DNA of 24,568 bases from Euryarchaeota archaeon UBA259 (lineage in GTDB: Archaea; Thermoplasmatota; Poseidoniia; Poseidoniales; Poseidoniaceae): positions 1 to 24,568 of the forward strand of contig DAXG01000017.1 in the NCBI GenBank assembly GCA_002506275.1. Reading direction: 5' to 3'. Positions 1 through 9,310 of this stretch are shown here, piece after piece. Both the position numbers and the translations under genes were made by a program. The number at the start of each line of letters is the position of its first letter. Positions within the stretch are counted from its first letter, which is position 1. The notes beneath the pieces are model-generated. The model was not told where the DNA came from. It searched no databases and worked only from the letters and a program-made list of their open reading frames with translations.

Positions 1-1
1 A

Positions 2-235
2 GGTCAACAAGGCCAGCAAGGTCAGCAAGGTGAACAGCAAGACAATGGACAAGGTCAGCAGCAACAAGGTGGACAGCAAGGTGGTCAACAAGGCGATCAG
101 CAAGCTGGAGACCAAAACGGACAGAACCAAAACGGTCAGAGCCAGCAGCAACAAGGTCAAACCCAAAACGGTCAACAAGGCCAACAGGGACAACAGACCG
201 ACCAACAACAACAACAGCAAACCGAAAACCAAGGT
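2..235 (+). repeat. Gln/Gly-rich low-complexity coding repeat
   Basis: Imperfect tandem CAACAAGGT/CAGCAAGGT units (9-base period, encoding GQQ) grade into CAA/CAG runs and CAAAACGGT units. They encode a flexible polar linker upstream of the TSP3 repeats. The DNA-level repetition makes slippage and length variation likely. Confidence 0.8.
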
Positions 236-835
236 CCAGCAGATAACGACGGTGACGGAATCCCAGATAACCAGGATAACGACAACGACAACGACGGAAT
301 ACCCGACGCTGTCGATGAAAACCCATTCGATCACGACAACGACGGAACTCCAGACAACTTGGACTCCGACGATGACGGCGATGGAATTGATGACACCGAG
401 GAAACCCAAGATGGCGATCCGAACACCAACATCTACGACCACGACAACGACGGAATCACCGATTCCGTTGACCTCGACATCGATAACGATGGCATTGACA
501 ACTACAACGACAAGGCCGAAGACGGTACAGATCTATCGCGAGACCACGACAACGATGGTATGAACGATGGAGTCGACACTGATGACGACAACGACAACAT
601 TCTTGACGTTGACGAAATCGGAGGAATCTCTGGAACTTACCGCTACGACCATGACAATGATGGAATTTGGGACCTTTCCGACACAGATGACGACAACGAC
701 GGCCTAGCCGACTGGTTCGAAATCAACGACGGAAACCCAATGACCGGTCAATTCGATCACGACAATGACGGTTCCGATGATCACATAGATGACGACGACG
801 ATGACGACGGCATCCTTGATGAACTCGAAGCTTGA
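2..835 (+). CDS. TSP3-repeat protein with Gln/Gly-rich linker (5'-partial)
   Basis: The reading frame is open at the left window edge, so the start lies outside; 277 residues and a TGA stop are visible. The first ~78 visible residues are low-complexity Gln/Gly/Asn (GQQ-type repeats). From about base 236 onward come closely spaced Asp-rich loops of the type DHDNDGI, DDDGDGI and DDDNDGL, the calcium-binding pattern of thrombospondin type-3 repeats, ending with a run of Asp and DELEA. There is no C-terminal membrane helix or sorting motif, so any anchor must be N-terminal or the protein is released. The repeats match those of the giant gene that follows at 1108, so the two look like neighbouring relatives. 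Extracellular location and calcium binding are inferred from the family. The gene is closed by hairpins at 865-935, so it is probably transcribed separately from the next gene. An ATG at 359 lies inside this frame and is not a likely start. Confidence 0.85.
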   Translation, partial: GQQGQQGQQGEQQDNGQGQQQQGGQQGGQQGDQQAGDQNGQNQNGQSQQQQGQTQNGQQGQQGQQTDQQQQQQTENQGPADNDGDGIPDNQDNDNDNDGIPDAVDENPFDHDNDGTPDNLDSDDDGDGIDDTEETQDGDPNTNIYDHDNDGITDSVDLDIDNDGIDNYNDKAEDGTDLSRDHDNDGMNDGVDTDDDNDNILDVDEIGGISGTYRYDHDNDGIWDLSDTDDDNDGLADWFEINDGNPMTGQFDHDNDGSDDHIDDDDDDDGILDELEA

Positions 836-864
836 ATACAGTGACGAAACTATCGTATGATACA

Positions 865-882
865 CCGATACTTCGGTATCGG
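865..882 (+). terminator. UUCG-loop hairpin (first of two)
   Basis: CCGATAC (865-871) pairs perfectly with GTATCGG (876-882) around a TTCG loop, giving the very stable C(UUCG)G tetraloop. It lies 30 bases after the stop of the TSP3 gene and 6 bases before a second, stronger hairpin. It has no T-tract of its own, so it may help 3'-end formation or protect the mRNA end. Confidence 0.6.
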
Positions 883-888
883 GGCGCC

Positions 889-935
889 GGATTTCTAGGG
901 GGTTCGCCCCCTGGAAATCCTCCTTTTCTTTTTTT
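889..935 (+). terminator. Strong hairpin plus T-tract terminator
   Basis: A 14-bp stem (GGATTTCTAGGGGG, 889-902, with CCCCCTGGAAATCC, 907-920; one T-G wobble) closes on a TTCG loop and is followed by a T-rich tract (TTTTCTTTTTTT, 924-935). Archaeal RNA polymerase needs only the T-tract to terminate; the long stem is more like a bacterial intrinsic terminator. It separates the two TSP3 genes. Confidence 0.75.
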
Positions 936-1021
936 CTCTTCGATTTACAGAGCATCAATTCTCTTTATCCTTCACGTTTCATTTACGCTGAATACGCTTC
1001 TCCAGTGGGCGATGATACGCA

Positions 1022-1035
1022 ATCACTTCAGTGAT
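1022..1035. promoter_or_regulatory. Palindrome upstream of promoter, possible operator
   Basis: ATCACT-TC-AGTGAT is a perfect inverted repeat with 6-bp arms. It sits 26 bp upstream of the TATA-like box at 1062-1070, where archaeal activators or repressors can bind. No regulator is identified and chance occurrence is possible. Confidence 0.3.
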
Positions 1036-1061
1036 ACCGAAACACGCAACCGCGCCACGGC

Positions 1062-1070
1062 TTTCAAATA
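1062..1070 (+). promoter_or_regulatory. TATA-like box for the giant surface gene
   Basis: TTTCAAATA lies about 26 bases before a purine near 1092. Transcription from there would give a leader of about 16 bases that still contains the Shine-Dalgarno sequence GAGGTG (1097-1102), five bases before the ATG at 1108. The rest of 836-1107 holds the hairpins and the palindrome; I see no gene there. Confidence 0.4.
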
Positions 1071-1107
1071 GGGTATGCAGGTGGGGAAATGATTCCGAGG
1101 TGCCCAC

Positions 1108-4100
1108 ATGCTCTCCAAAAACCACTTAGAAACAATTAGCCACAGACAGAAAATCACCATGTCGATGACGATTATCATCTTGATGTTGACAAGCACTATG
1201 CTTGCACTCGTTCAAGATTTTAGTTCTGAAGAGACAGCCCAGACCGTTACGTTCAGGGAAGGCGAAAAAATCACCCTAACCGCCCCAGTTCAATCGACTG
1301 AACAGGGCGGTCAAGGCTCATGGAATGGGGCACAAGACCAGTGGCAACTGGACAACCACCCGATTCTTTCAGAGGTCATGTGGACGGACCCTGGAGTCGC
1401 ATCAGGAATTATTACCGACAAGTCAGCAATCGAGGCACTCATGCCGCGGTTCGCTCCGCTTCTGGAAGAATCGAACAAAGACGATCACGACAATGATGGT
1501 GTCAGTGACCTCTACGACTTAGACGATGATAACGACGGCATTTACGACTTGCTCGAACGTTTTGACGGCTGTTATGGAACCGACCCCTTCGACCACGACA
1601 ACGACGGTATCACAGACGCTCTTGATTGGGACGATGATAACGACGGTATTCTCGAAGGACCTCTCGACATACCTGCTCTTGAAGCTCTCGGACTCGATCC
1701 GGTGAACGTAAGCACAGACCGAATACTTGACTCAAGCATCATCCATCCATGGACTGGGGAAGCACTCGGCTCATTCTACATGGCCGACCAAAATCCAATG
1801 GACCACGATAACGATGGCGTAACCGATGAAGATTCTGATGGTTCAGGGGCCGGCAGTTACGACGAAGATGACGACAATGATGCACGTATCGACCAATTCA
1901 AGTGGCCTTGTGACCTCGATAGCGACGGTATTCAGGACTATTTTGATAACGATGACGATGGAGACGGTGTTGACGACGTCGACGACATACATCCCTACGA
2001 TGCAACACAAACAGCCTCGATGTCTGCTTCTTCAAACCTCTACGCAGCCCCAGTAAACTGGGATTTTAACTCCTACCGCGCCTATTCTGGTGGAGTCAAC
2101 TATCTTTCTGAAGAACTCAATCGTGTGAACGCGGCAAATGCCCCATTATATTCAGGTGGGCCAAGTGGCATTCCAGCCTTCACGACAATCGTAGATGGCG
2201 ACCTAGATGGCGACCTCATACCGAACTTCATTGACCCAGATAATGACAACGACGGCACCCCTGACAGCGCAGATACGGACGATGACAACGACGGCATTCT
2301 TGACATGGTGGACCCAGATGACGACAACGACGGTATCCTCGACACCTGTACCGTCATTGACGTCAACAACGACAATCTCGCAGACTACGATAACTCCATT
2401 CGAAACGGAGTCGTAACTGGATTGGACGCCTCGACTCTTTCAGGCGGTTTGAATTACATCGCAGGAAACGGTGTTGCAACTTCAGGCATCAACGGTATTG
2501 GCCTCACAGTCGACACCGTAACCGATGCCAATGGAGAAGTTCTCTTCGCTAACCTGTCATTCGGCGGCTATGGTTATTCTGTAGGTGACGATGTTTCAAT
2601 TATCGGAGGCAATTCAGGAGCATCCATCATTGTCTCAAGCGTATCTACTGTTCTTTTCCATGTACCTGGTGCAGATGCTGATGGTGATGGGGCAATTGAT
2701 TGTGAGATGGATTATGATCATGACCTTGATGACGACCGATTGCGACCTTTCGACCAGAACTACAATGCAGTTTACGACTGGCTTGACCCTGACATGGGCG
2801 GTACGCCAACACCTGACAACCTTGGAGACATTACTGTGAGCGGCGATGCAAACAACTTCGAATACGACCTTGACAACGACCAAGTCACCAACGAACTCGA
2901 CGCTTTCCCATTGAACACAACTGCTGAAGTTGCTGGCTGGAATTGCCCAACATTGGCAAACCCGAATCCAGTTAGCCCGGACCCACGCTGCAACACGCAG
3001 CGCGCTTCTTATTCACAATTCAACGACTGGGATGGCGATGGAATCAACAACTGGATTGACGTTGATGACGACAACGATGGTATCATCGACGCTCTTGACA
3101 TTGACCCTGATTGTGATTTGGATAACGATGGCGACTTGCACTCCATCAACGGAGCATTGTACCGTGATGACGGTCCAAACTCCGTTGACTCCGATATCGA
3201 TGGAGACGGCCTTGAAAACGACATCGATTGGGACGACGACAACGACGGTATTTCTGACTTTTATGACCCTGATGACGGCAACTGTGGCACTGTTGACTAC
3301 GACGCAAACGACAATTTTGCCAACCCATACTATCCTGTAGCGGATGGTGGCGCTCTCGATGGTAGCCAAGACAGCACACCGTACACGGACAACTCAAGCG
3401 ACCATTGGAACCTCGTTTTCTCGCACAACCCATTTGCTAACGTTGTCCTCGATTACAACGGCTATGATGCGACAACCACTCCAGTTACGCCAGGAACCGT
3501 TCCAGAATACTATTGGTTCCTGTTTGCTCGGTGGTCTCCATACAACGGAGGCAACGACTGGGATATCGATGCGGATGGTGATTCGTTGACCAACGGACTT
3601 GATATCGACCAAGATGCGGACGGTTTACCTGATTGGTGGGACCAAGACGAAGCAAACGATGGATTATACGATATTAACGACCCGAAGATGGGCGGTTCGA
3701 TGAACCTCACTTCTTGCGGTTGGACGGCAGGAAACATTGGTGGCGGATACACTTGCGGTTACAATTATGCCCTCGCATATCACATGCCACTAACCGGCGT
3801 TAACGCTCAATTTGGCTCACCTTATTCGACTCGCCCAGATGCGTTTGTCGACCAAGGCGCAACGACCGGTGGCCCTTCAGGAAACTGGAGTTGTACACCA
3901 GGAGCACAAGGTGGATGCTGGCACTACGATTTTGGTGGCGATGGCGCCATTGAGTCCGGTATAACCTTCACTCAAATGCAAAACAACCGTGACGCATTCG
4001 TCACTTGGTTTGGACTCGCATCAGGAATTTGGCAATGGACTTCCGACAACGGACCTGTGGCTGATTTCCCCGATGAACTGGGAGCAGACCTTCTCAAGAA

Positions 4101-7100
4101 CTCGGTCGATGGAGACATTGACGGAGATTTCACCAACGCAACAGTTGACTTGGATAACGATTACGATTCAGTCTACGATTGGTACGATGTTGACGACGAT
4201 AACAACGGTGTTTGGGACTTCTTCGAAATCGATACAGACGATGACCTCGACAACGATGCAAATCAAAATAATGGCAACTTCTTCAACGGATTAAACTGCG
4301 TCGATAACGATGACGATGGTAACGATGCCGATGTTGATGATGACGGATTCTTCCAAGCTGTTTGGGACCGTGGTATTCTTTCACAAGGACTCATTGAACC
4401 CAAACTCTACGACGTTGACAACGACAACGACGGGGTGCCGGACGCTGAAGACTGGGACGACGATAACAATGGAATCCACGACGCAGAACAAGAATTACTC
4501 CCAGGTTGTTTCTGGGGCGAAGAACAATCGCCTTTCGATACAGATAACGATGGTATCGTCAATTGGGCGGATGACGATTGGGATGCGGACGGCATCCCAA
4601 ACCTCGTCGAACTCTATGATCCATCTGTAAACCACGTAGCACCGTTTGATCACGACAACGACGGTCTCCGTGATGATATTGACAAAGACGACGACCAAGA
4701 TGGAATGCTGGACGATGACGAAGTATTACTTTGGCCTACCCGCTTTAATCGAAACTCTACCAACCCTTGGGACCACGATGACTTCGGAAATGGAGAAGGA
4801 TTGGCCAACCCACTTGAGCCAGGAACTGGACCAGACGTCATCGACAACGACGATGATAACGATTCACTGGTAGATGCCGATTACGACCATTTAGAAGAGG
4901 GCGAAACGACCTCTCCGTGCTATGGTGGTGCAGAATCGAGTGACTGGGACAGCGATAACGATTGTCTTCCCGATGAAGACGATAAGGCACCGACCTATAT
5001 CTCGCTGAATTCGCCAGGCACGCTCTGGCTTGATGCGCAATCGCCAACCATTTTCAGCGGTCATGTCGATTGGATAGACCCAGAAGGGTCTGGTGGACTC
5101 ACACCGGCAAATGAACTTCCAGTACAAGTTATCATCGAGTGGGCCGGTAACGGAACAATTGCTTTGGAAACAATCAACGTTCTTACGAACGCTGCCGGTA
5201 ATTTCACCGTCGGACAATTCCTTTACCCAGAGGATTTGACAGTTGGCGACAATACAACATACCGAGTCTATGCTGTTGTCAGCGAGATGTTCATTTTCAA
5301 TGGTTCCGAATCGACCTCTTACTATGTCGGAGCGTCTGCAAACCTCACCGCAGATATTTACATGGACAGTTACTTCAGAAGTGACGAACAACCGTTCTGG
5401 ATAGACATGTGGTCGTACTACACCGCTGATGTACAGCGCGGTATCTTCAACAATCTCGTACCGGATACACCGTTTACATTCTCCGTACGAGGAGGGATCT
5501 TTGGTAACTACACTCACCCGACCAATTTCACTGGTCTTGGTGGTAACGGATACCGAGCCGGCAGTAACGGGCTTGTCTCGGTCACCTTTGTTCAAGACAT
5601 TGGAATCAATGGACTATGGAAGCAAATTCAGTGGAACTCTTCACGTGACAACGGCGTCGGCCAGATTCCTGGTGGTTACGAAGAAGTCGCATGGGATGCG
5701 AACTCTTTGGAACTCAAACCATTGCTTGATGGAAATGGAGATATTATCACCTACGATTACACCAATACGAGTTTACCTGCGGGTGACTATGAAGTGACGG
5801 CTATCGCACAACCGGGGCTTGCTTCGGAAGACCCATTCCCGTATTTGTACGGCGATGAGACTGAACCACAGGGTATCCGGGTCATGCACCGTATGAACAT
5901 CGAAGGTCAGATGATTATTGAAGGAACCAATCCAGTATACTGGTACAACTCTTCGATCAACAACGGCGATGGAACCTTCGGCAACTGGGCAACATTATTC
6001 CACTCTGAAGCACTTACTGGGGCTGGATTGAATTTCGCTGATATCTCCAAGCCCAAACCGTATCCAAAGAACTGGAACGGCGACCCGTTGACATTGAACG
6101 ATGAAGAAGTACAACTTCGAAATTTCATCTCGACCAATTCGACGCATTGGTTCATCAATTTGGTGAACGGTGGCGACAGCGACTTGCCGCCTTGTGGCGC
6201 AGTCGACCCAACCGACCCAAACAGTTTGGTTCGATGTGAACTTGTGCCGGAAATGAACACCGGCGACACGCTCTTTGTTACCGGTTCAGTTACCAACCGA
6301 ACCAACGAACCGTGGGATGCAGATCCGATTGCACTTCAAGTCGATATCGACGGCAACGGCCAATTCCTCGGTTCTACAGAGACGGCATACACGCAACGCC
6401 CAACAAAGGACTGCCCTACCTGTGATGCGAACTTCGAATACAACTGGTCTTGGTACCAACAATACGGCGCAGGAACATACGGAATGCGTGTTGACTTCAC
6501 GAACTCCGCATTCTACTTCACCGGAAACAGTTCAACTCTTGCAGAAACAGGCGCATACATCAACGTCACCGTCGTTGGAACGACCGACTTCCAAACAACT
6601 TCTGTACCTCGTTTGTATCGAAACACCAGTACAACAATTCAAGCCAAGCTCATTGACAATTCTCTGCAACCAGTACGGAATGTACCTGTTAACTACACTT
6701 GGTCCGCAGACGGTAGAACCGGTGTGAATTACACAGACGACAATGGTTTCTTTGAAATTCCATTTAACATCTCAGCAGCAGATGATTTGGGTGACTTTAC
6801 ACTTCAATTCGAGTTTGCGGGAACGCCGTTGCTCAAGGGCAACACCATGGTGCAACAAGTTTGGGTCGTATCCCGAACCTACCTTTCGGTTGATTCAACC
6901 AGTTCAAATCTCAGACAGTCTGGCGATATTTGGGATTTCACGGCACAAGTTACCGACGACAATACTACGTCTATACGTGATTCAGGCGGTTCGGCACTCG
7001 ACGGTGCAGAATCTCCAAACGGCGGATTGGTCGATGTTATCTTTGAAGGCGTAGATTTCAACGGTGTTACGCACCGTCAAATCGTGGCGACAGTTCGCCC

Positions 7101-9252
7101 GTCTGCTGGAATCATCACTTTACCAGAGCCGGCATCTGACTCATCTCACCTGTGCTACTATGATGGTAACGGCGATGGATTTGCAGACCGCGACATCAAC
7201 CAAGACGGTATTTTAGATCGACTTGAAACCAGCACTACTTTCAACGGACGAACAGGATGTCTAAAGGCAGATATTTCACCTCTGAATGCTGTTTCGTTGA
7301 GGGATGACCCAGAGTCGTTCTTACCTGATGGATTTGGCCCAGTCAACGTTATTCTACGGTTTGAAGAAAACCTTCCAAACGAAGGTTGCGCTTCTCTTGA
7401 CCCAGCTTCGCTTGGCATCCAAGGCGCTTGGGACCCGTGCCTTAGCGTACCTGGAAACGATCACTTTAGGCTGAAGATGACCAACAATGCCAATGGGTTC
7501 TCCTTCATTGGACGAACTGCATTATCGGTAGACGACCAGATTGTTTACACGAGCGAGATCAGTCCGATTACCGGTGAAGTCATTCCGAAGCCAATGATTG
7601 TCACGGGACAACTTCAAGACGAACTCGGCACAAACCTCACCAACCGTAAGATTCGGGTGAACTACGAGATGGTAAACAGCCAATCGAGCCCAACCTCGTG
7701 CAATACCGGTATGACAGACCTCGACGGCTACTTCTCAATTGAATGTCCACTGTCCGACGTATCTGCAGGTAAGGCAAAGGTCACAGTGACCTACTCTTCC
7801 TATGACAACAACGATGCTTATCGGTATCAGAACGACACATATGAGACTGAATTCGATGTCTTTTCGAACTCTACGCTCGCATTGAATGAAGTTGGACCGT
7901 TCAAGTCCAGCGTTGAAACTTGGACTGCTCCTAATACGACAGAATACCCAGTATTGTATCTTAAGGAATCGTTCCACGTTGATGCTAAACTGATGCAATC
8001 CAATGGCCAGTTTGTCGGTGGCAAGTGCCTCAACATTTACCTTGACCCTGAACAGAACATTCGACCGATTTCAACGATTCGTACAAGCGATATCGACGGA
8101 ACCATCGAGTGGTTCAGTGGCGACCCAAGTCAAAATCCAACCTTGCGCGGCGTTGAAACTACTGGTGGTAAACTCGAAGGTTTCCGTACATTGCGAATTG
8201 CGTTCGAACCAGATGTCAACATCCCTGGCGGCTGTGACAAGGACTCGTCCAATGTTTTGAACGGTTCTCACGTTGACCAGTTGGTTTTGGTCCGCTCTCG
8301 TGTCGATTTACAAGTGAAGCAAACATGGAGCCACTCTGGTGACAATGGATTGGACACAGGCGACCCTGTAATCGGTTCCATTGCACTGCAACGCGACCGT
8401 CTTGACTTATCTGTCGAAAACGAAGAAGTTTGGTTTGTCCGCCAATACTGGTCCGATGAGAACAACGAGTGGGTTGTCGAAGGAACCAACAAATCCCGTA
8501 CAAATGAGCAGGGTATTGCAGACTTTGAATGGGCTTTCGATGGAAAGACCTGTGACGGTGTTGCTTGTTCTGGCCAATGGCGAATCATCGCATACTACCC
8601 TGGTTCGACCTATTTCGAAGAATCATTGGACAACGTGACTCACGAAATCATTTGGATGAAAGCAGCGTCACTCGATGACCAAGCAAGTTTCTTTACTCCG
8701 GCGAAAACAATGGCGTTTGTCATTGTCTTAATGTCGTTGTTGATTGCTGGAGCGATCTACTACCAACGTGCACAAGCTCGCCGTCAAGTCCAAGCCCTCA
8801 AGGGTATCTTGACCGACGCAATGATGCAATTGGAAGCGAGCAACGAGTTCATTGCAATCATCTTTGACTGTTACAAGAATCTGGTGAAGCACTTCAAGCG
8901 TTACGGTTTCATGAAGAAGGTATACGAAACAACCCGTGAATTCGAAACTGCAGTTCGTTCAGCGTTCAGTATGGTACCTTCTGAGCAACTTGATGACTTC
9001 CTTTCTGTCTTTGAAGAAGCTCGTTATTCCGACCATACCATCGATGCAAGTCACCGAGACCGTGCATTGCACACCTTGGATGCCATCACCCGTTCACTCA
9101 CCATCGCACTTGGCGAAGGTGGAATGGTTGAGCGCAAGGAATTGGTGAACCTTTACGATAAGCAGACCAAGGCCGGCGAATTCGTCGCTGCCGATGGCTC
9201 TGTCCGACAAGCGGGTATTGTTGAAGGCGAAGGCACAGATTTCAAGATTTGA
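1108..9252 (+). CDS. Giant TSP3/Ig-like membrane-anchored surface protein
   Basis: Predicted protein of 2,714 residues. The start is supported by GAGGTG five bases upstream. Order of parts: a signal or anchor segment at about residues 17-37; an array at about 125-1292 with roughly three dozen Asp-rich loops (DHDNDG, DDDNDG and variants), a calcium-binding TSP3-like pattern, interspersed with Cys- and aromatic-rich inserts; Ig-like/regulatory beta-sandwich domains at about 1293-2530 with many N-x-S/T sites; a membrane helix at about 2534-2552; and a ~162-residue tail. The tail part at 2579-2665 (core YKNLVKHFKRYGF, then YETTREFE and FEEARYSD) resembles DUF4129, a domain often found at the C-terminus of transglutaminase-like membrane proteins; no transglutaminase core was seen. 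The expected topology is a long rigid extracellular stalk with a cytoplasmic DUF4129-like domain. Adhesion, envelope scaffolding or interaction with other cells are possible roles; none is demonstrated by the sequence. Confidence 0.92.
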   Translation: MLSKNHLETISHRQKITMSMTIIILMLTSTMLALVQDFSSEETAQTVTFREGEKITLTAPVQSTEQGGQGSWNGAQDQWQLDNHPILSEVMWTDPGVASGIITDKSAIEALMPRFAPLLEESNKDDHDNDGVSDLYDLDDDNDGIYDLLERFDGCYGTDPFDHDNDGITDALDWDDDNDGILEGPLDIPALEALGLDPVNVSTDRILDSSIIHPWTGEALGSFYMADQNPMDHDNDGVTDEDSDGSGAGSYDEDDDNDARIDQFKWPCDLDSDGIQDYFDNDDDGDGVDDVDDIHPYDATQTASMSASSNLYAAPVNWDFNSYRAYSGGVNYLSEELNRVNAANAPLYSGGPSGIPAFTTIVDGDLDGDLIPNFIDPDNDNDGTPDSADTDDDNDGILDMVDPDDDNDGILDTCTVIDVNNDNLADYDNSIRNGVVTGLDASTLSGGLNYIAGNGVATSGINGIGLTVDTVTDANGEVLFANLSFGGYGYSVGDDVSIIGGNSGASIIVSSVSTVLFHVPGADADGDGAIDCEMDYDHDLDDDRLRPFDQNYNAVYDWLDPDMGGTPTPDNLGDITVSGDANNFEYDLDNDQVTNELDAFPLNTTAEVAGWNCPTLANPNPVSPDPRCNTQRASYSQFNDWDGDGINNWIDVDDDNDGIIDALDIDPDCDLDNDGDLHSINGALYRDDGPNSVDSDIDGDGLENDIDWDDDNDGISDFYDPDDGNCGTVDYDANDNFANPYYPVADGGALDGSQDSTPYTDNSSDHWNLVFSHNPFANVVLDYNGYDATTTPVTPGTVPEYYWFLFARWSPYNGGNDWDIDADGDSLTNGLDIDQDADGLPDWWDQDEANDGLYDINDPKMGGSMNLTSCGWTAGNIGGGYTCGYNYALAYHMPLTGVNAQFGSPYSTRPDAFVDQGATTGGPSGNWSCTPGAQGGCWHYDFGGDGAIESGITFTQMQNNRDAFVTWFGLASGIWQWTSDNGPVADFPDELGADLLKNSVDGDIDGDFTNATVDLDNDYDSVYDWYDVDDDNNGVWDFFEIDTDDDLDNDANQNNGNFFNGLNCVDNDDDGNDADVDDDGFFQAVWDRGILSQGLIEPKLYDVDNDNDGVPDAEDWDDDNNGIHDAEQELLPGCFWGEEQSPFDTDNDGIVNWADDDWDADGIPNLVELYDPSVNHVAPFDHDNDGLRDDIDKDDDQDGMLDDDEVLLWPTRFNRNSTNPWDHDDFGNGEGLANPLEPGTGPDVIDNDDDNDSLVDADYDHLEEGETTSPCYGGAESSDWDSDNDCLPDEDDKAPTYISLNSPGTLWLDAQSPTIFSGHVDWIDPEGSGGLTPANELPVQVIIEWAGNGTIALETINVLTNAAGNFTVGQFLYPEDLTVGDNTTYRVYAVVSEMFIFNGSESTSYYVGASANLTADIYMDSYFRSDEQPFWIDMWSYYTADVQRGIFNNLVPDTPFTFSVRGGIFGNYTHPTNFTGLGGNGYRAGSNGLVSVTFVQDIGINGLWKQIQWNSSRDNGVGQIPGGYEEVAWDANSLELKPLLDGNGDIITYDYTNTSLPAGDYEVTAIAQPGLASEDPFPYLYGDETEPQGIRVMHRMNIEGQMIIEGTNPVYWYNSSINNGDGTFGNWATLFHSEALTGAGLNFADISKPKPYPKNWNGDPLTLNDEEVQLRNFISTNSTHWFINLVNGGDSDLPPCGAVDPTDPNSLVRCELVPEMNTGDTLFVTGSVTNRTNEPWDADPIALQVDIDGNGQFLGSTETAYTQRPTKDCPTCDANFEYNWSWYQQYGAGTYGMRVDFTNSAFYFTGNSSTLAETGAYINVTVVGTTDFQTTSVPRLYRNTSTTIQAKLIDNSLQPVRNVPVNYTWSADGRTGVNYTDDNGFFEIPFNISAADDLGDFTLQFEFAGTPLLKGNTMVQQVWVVSRTYLSVDSTSSNLRQSGDIWDFTAQVTDDNTTSIRDSGGSALDGAESPNGGLVDVIFEGVDFNGVTHRQIVATVRPSAGIITLPEPASDSSHLCYYDGNGDGFADRDINQDGILDRLETSTTFNGRTGCLKADISPLNAVSLRDDPESFLPDGFGPVNVILRFEENLPNEGCASLDPASLGIQGAWDPCLSVPGNDHFRLKMTNNANGFSFIGRTALSVDDQIVYTSEISPITGEVIPKPMIVTGQLQDELGTNLTNRKIRVNYEMVNSQSSPTSCNTGMTDLDGYFSIECPLSDVSAGKAKVTVTYSSYDNNDAYRYQNDTYETEFDVFSNSTLALNEVGPFKSSVETWTAPNTTEYPVLYLKESFHVDAKLMQSNGQFVGGKCLNIYLDPEQNIRPISTIRTSDIDGTIEWFSGDPSQNPTLRGVETTGGKLEGFRTLRIAFEPDVNIPGGCDKDSSNVLNGSHVDQLVLVRSRVDLQVKQTWSHSGDNGLDTGDPVIGSIALQRDRLDLSVENEEVWFVRQYWSDENNEWVVEGTNKSRTNEQGIADFEWAFDGKTCDGVACSGQWRIIAYYPGSTYFEESLDNVTHEIIWMKAASLDDQASFFTPAKTMAFVIVLMSLLIAGAIYYQRAQARRQVQALKGILTDAMMQLEASNEFIAIIFDCYKNLVKHFKRYGFMKKVYETTREFETAVRSAFSMVPSEQLDDFLSVFEEARYSDHTIDASHRDRALHTLDAITRSLTIALGEGGMVERKELVNLYDKQTKAGEFVAADGSVRQAGIVEGEGTDFKI

Positions 9253-9263
9253 TTTCAAATCAA
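9249..9263. promoter_or_regulatory. Palindrome over stop codon, possible promoter/operator
   Basis: TTGATTT-C-AAATCAA is a perfect 15-bp palindrome overlapping the stop of the giant gene. Its core TTTCAAAT matches the TATA-like box at 1062-1069, so it may be the promoter for the gene at 9311, although the spacing would leave a leader of about 28 bases without a clear Shine-Dalgarno sequence. Confidence 0.3.
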
Positions 9264-9310
9264 CGTGAATCGCCTTAACCTTCAAGGGGCCGGTGCGCTG
9301 TGGCTTGTCC

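Noticed and set aside
2..235. Possible CRISPR-like or satellite array
   Set aside because: Units are 9 bases, contiguous and in frame, encoding GQQ; there are no spacers.
30..563. Thr-rich open frame over the Gln/Gly repeat
   Set aside because: It is a shadow frame of the repetitive CAA/GAC coding sequence; the frame through base 2 gives the Gln-rich plus TSP3 protein continuing to the 835 stop.
4891..5595. 234-codon minus-strand open frame
   Set aside because: It lies wholly inside the giant gene, opposite well-formed TSP3 and Ig-like sequence, and its translation has no recognisable domain or signal.
9293..9310. GTG start six codons upstream for the unknown helical protein
   Set aside because: It adds only a short MRCGLS extension without a convincing ribosome binding site; the ATG at 9311 is simpler, although the choice is not certain.
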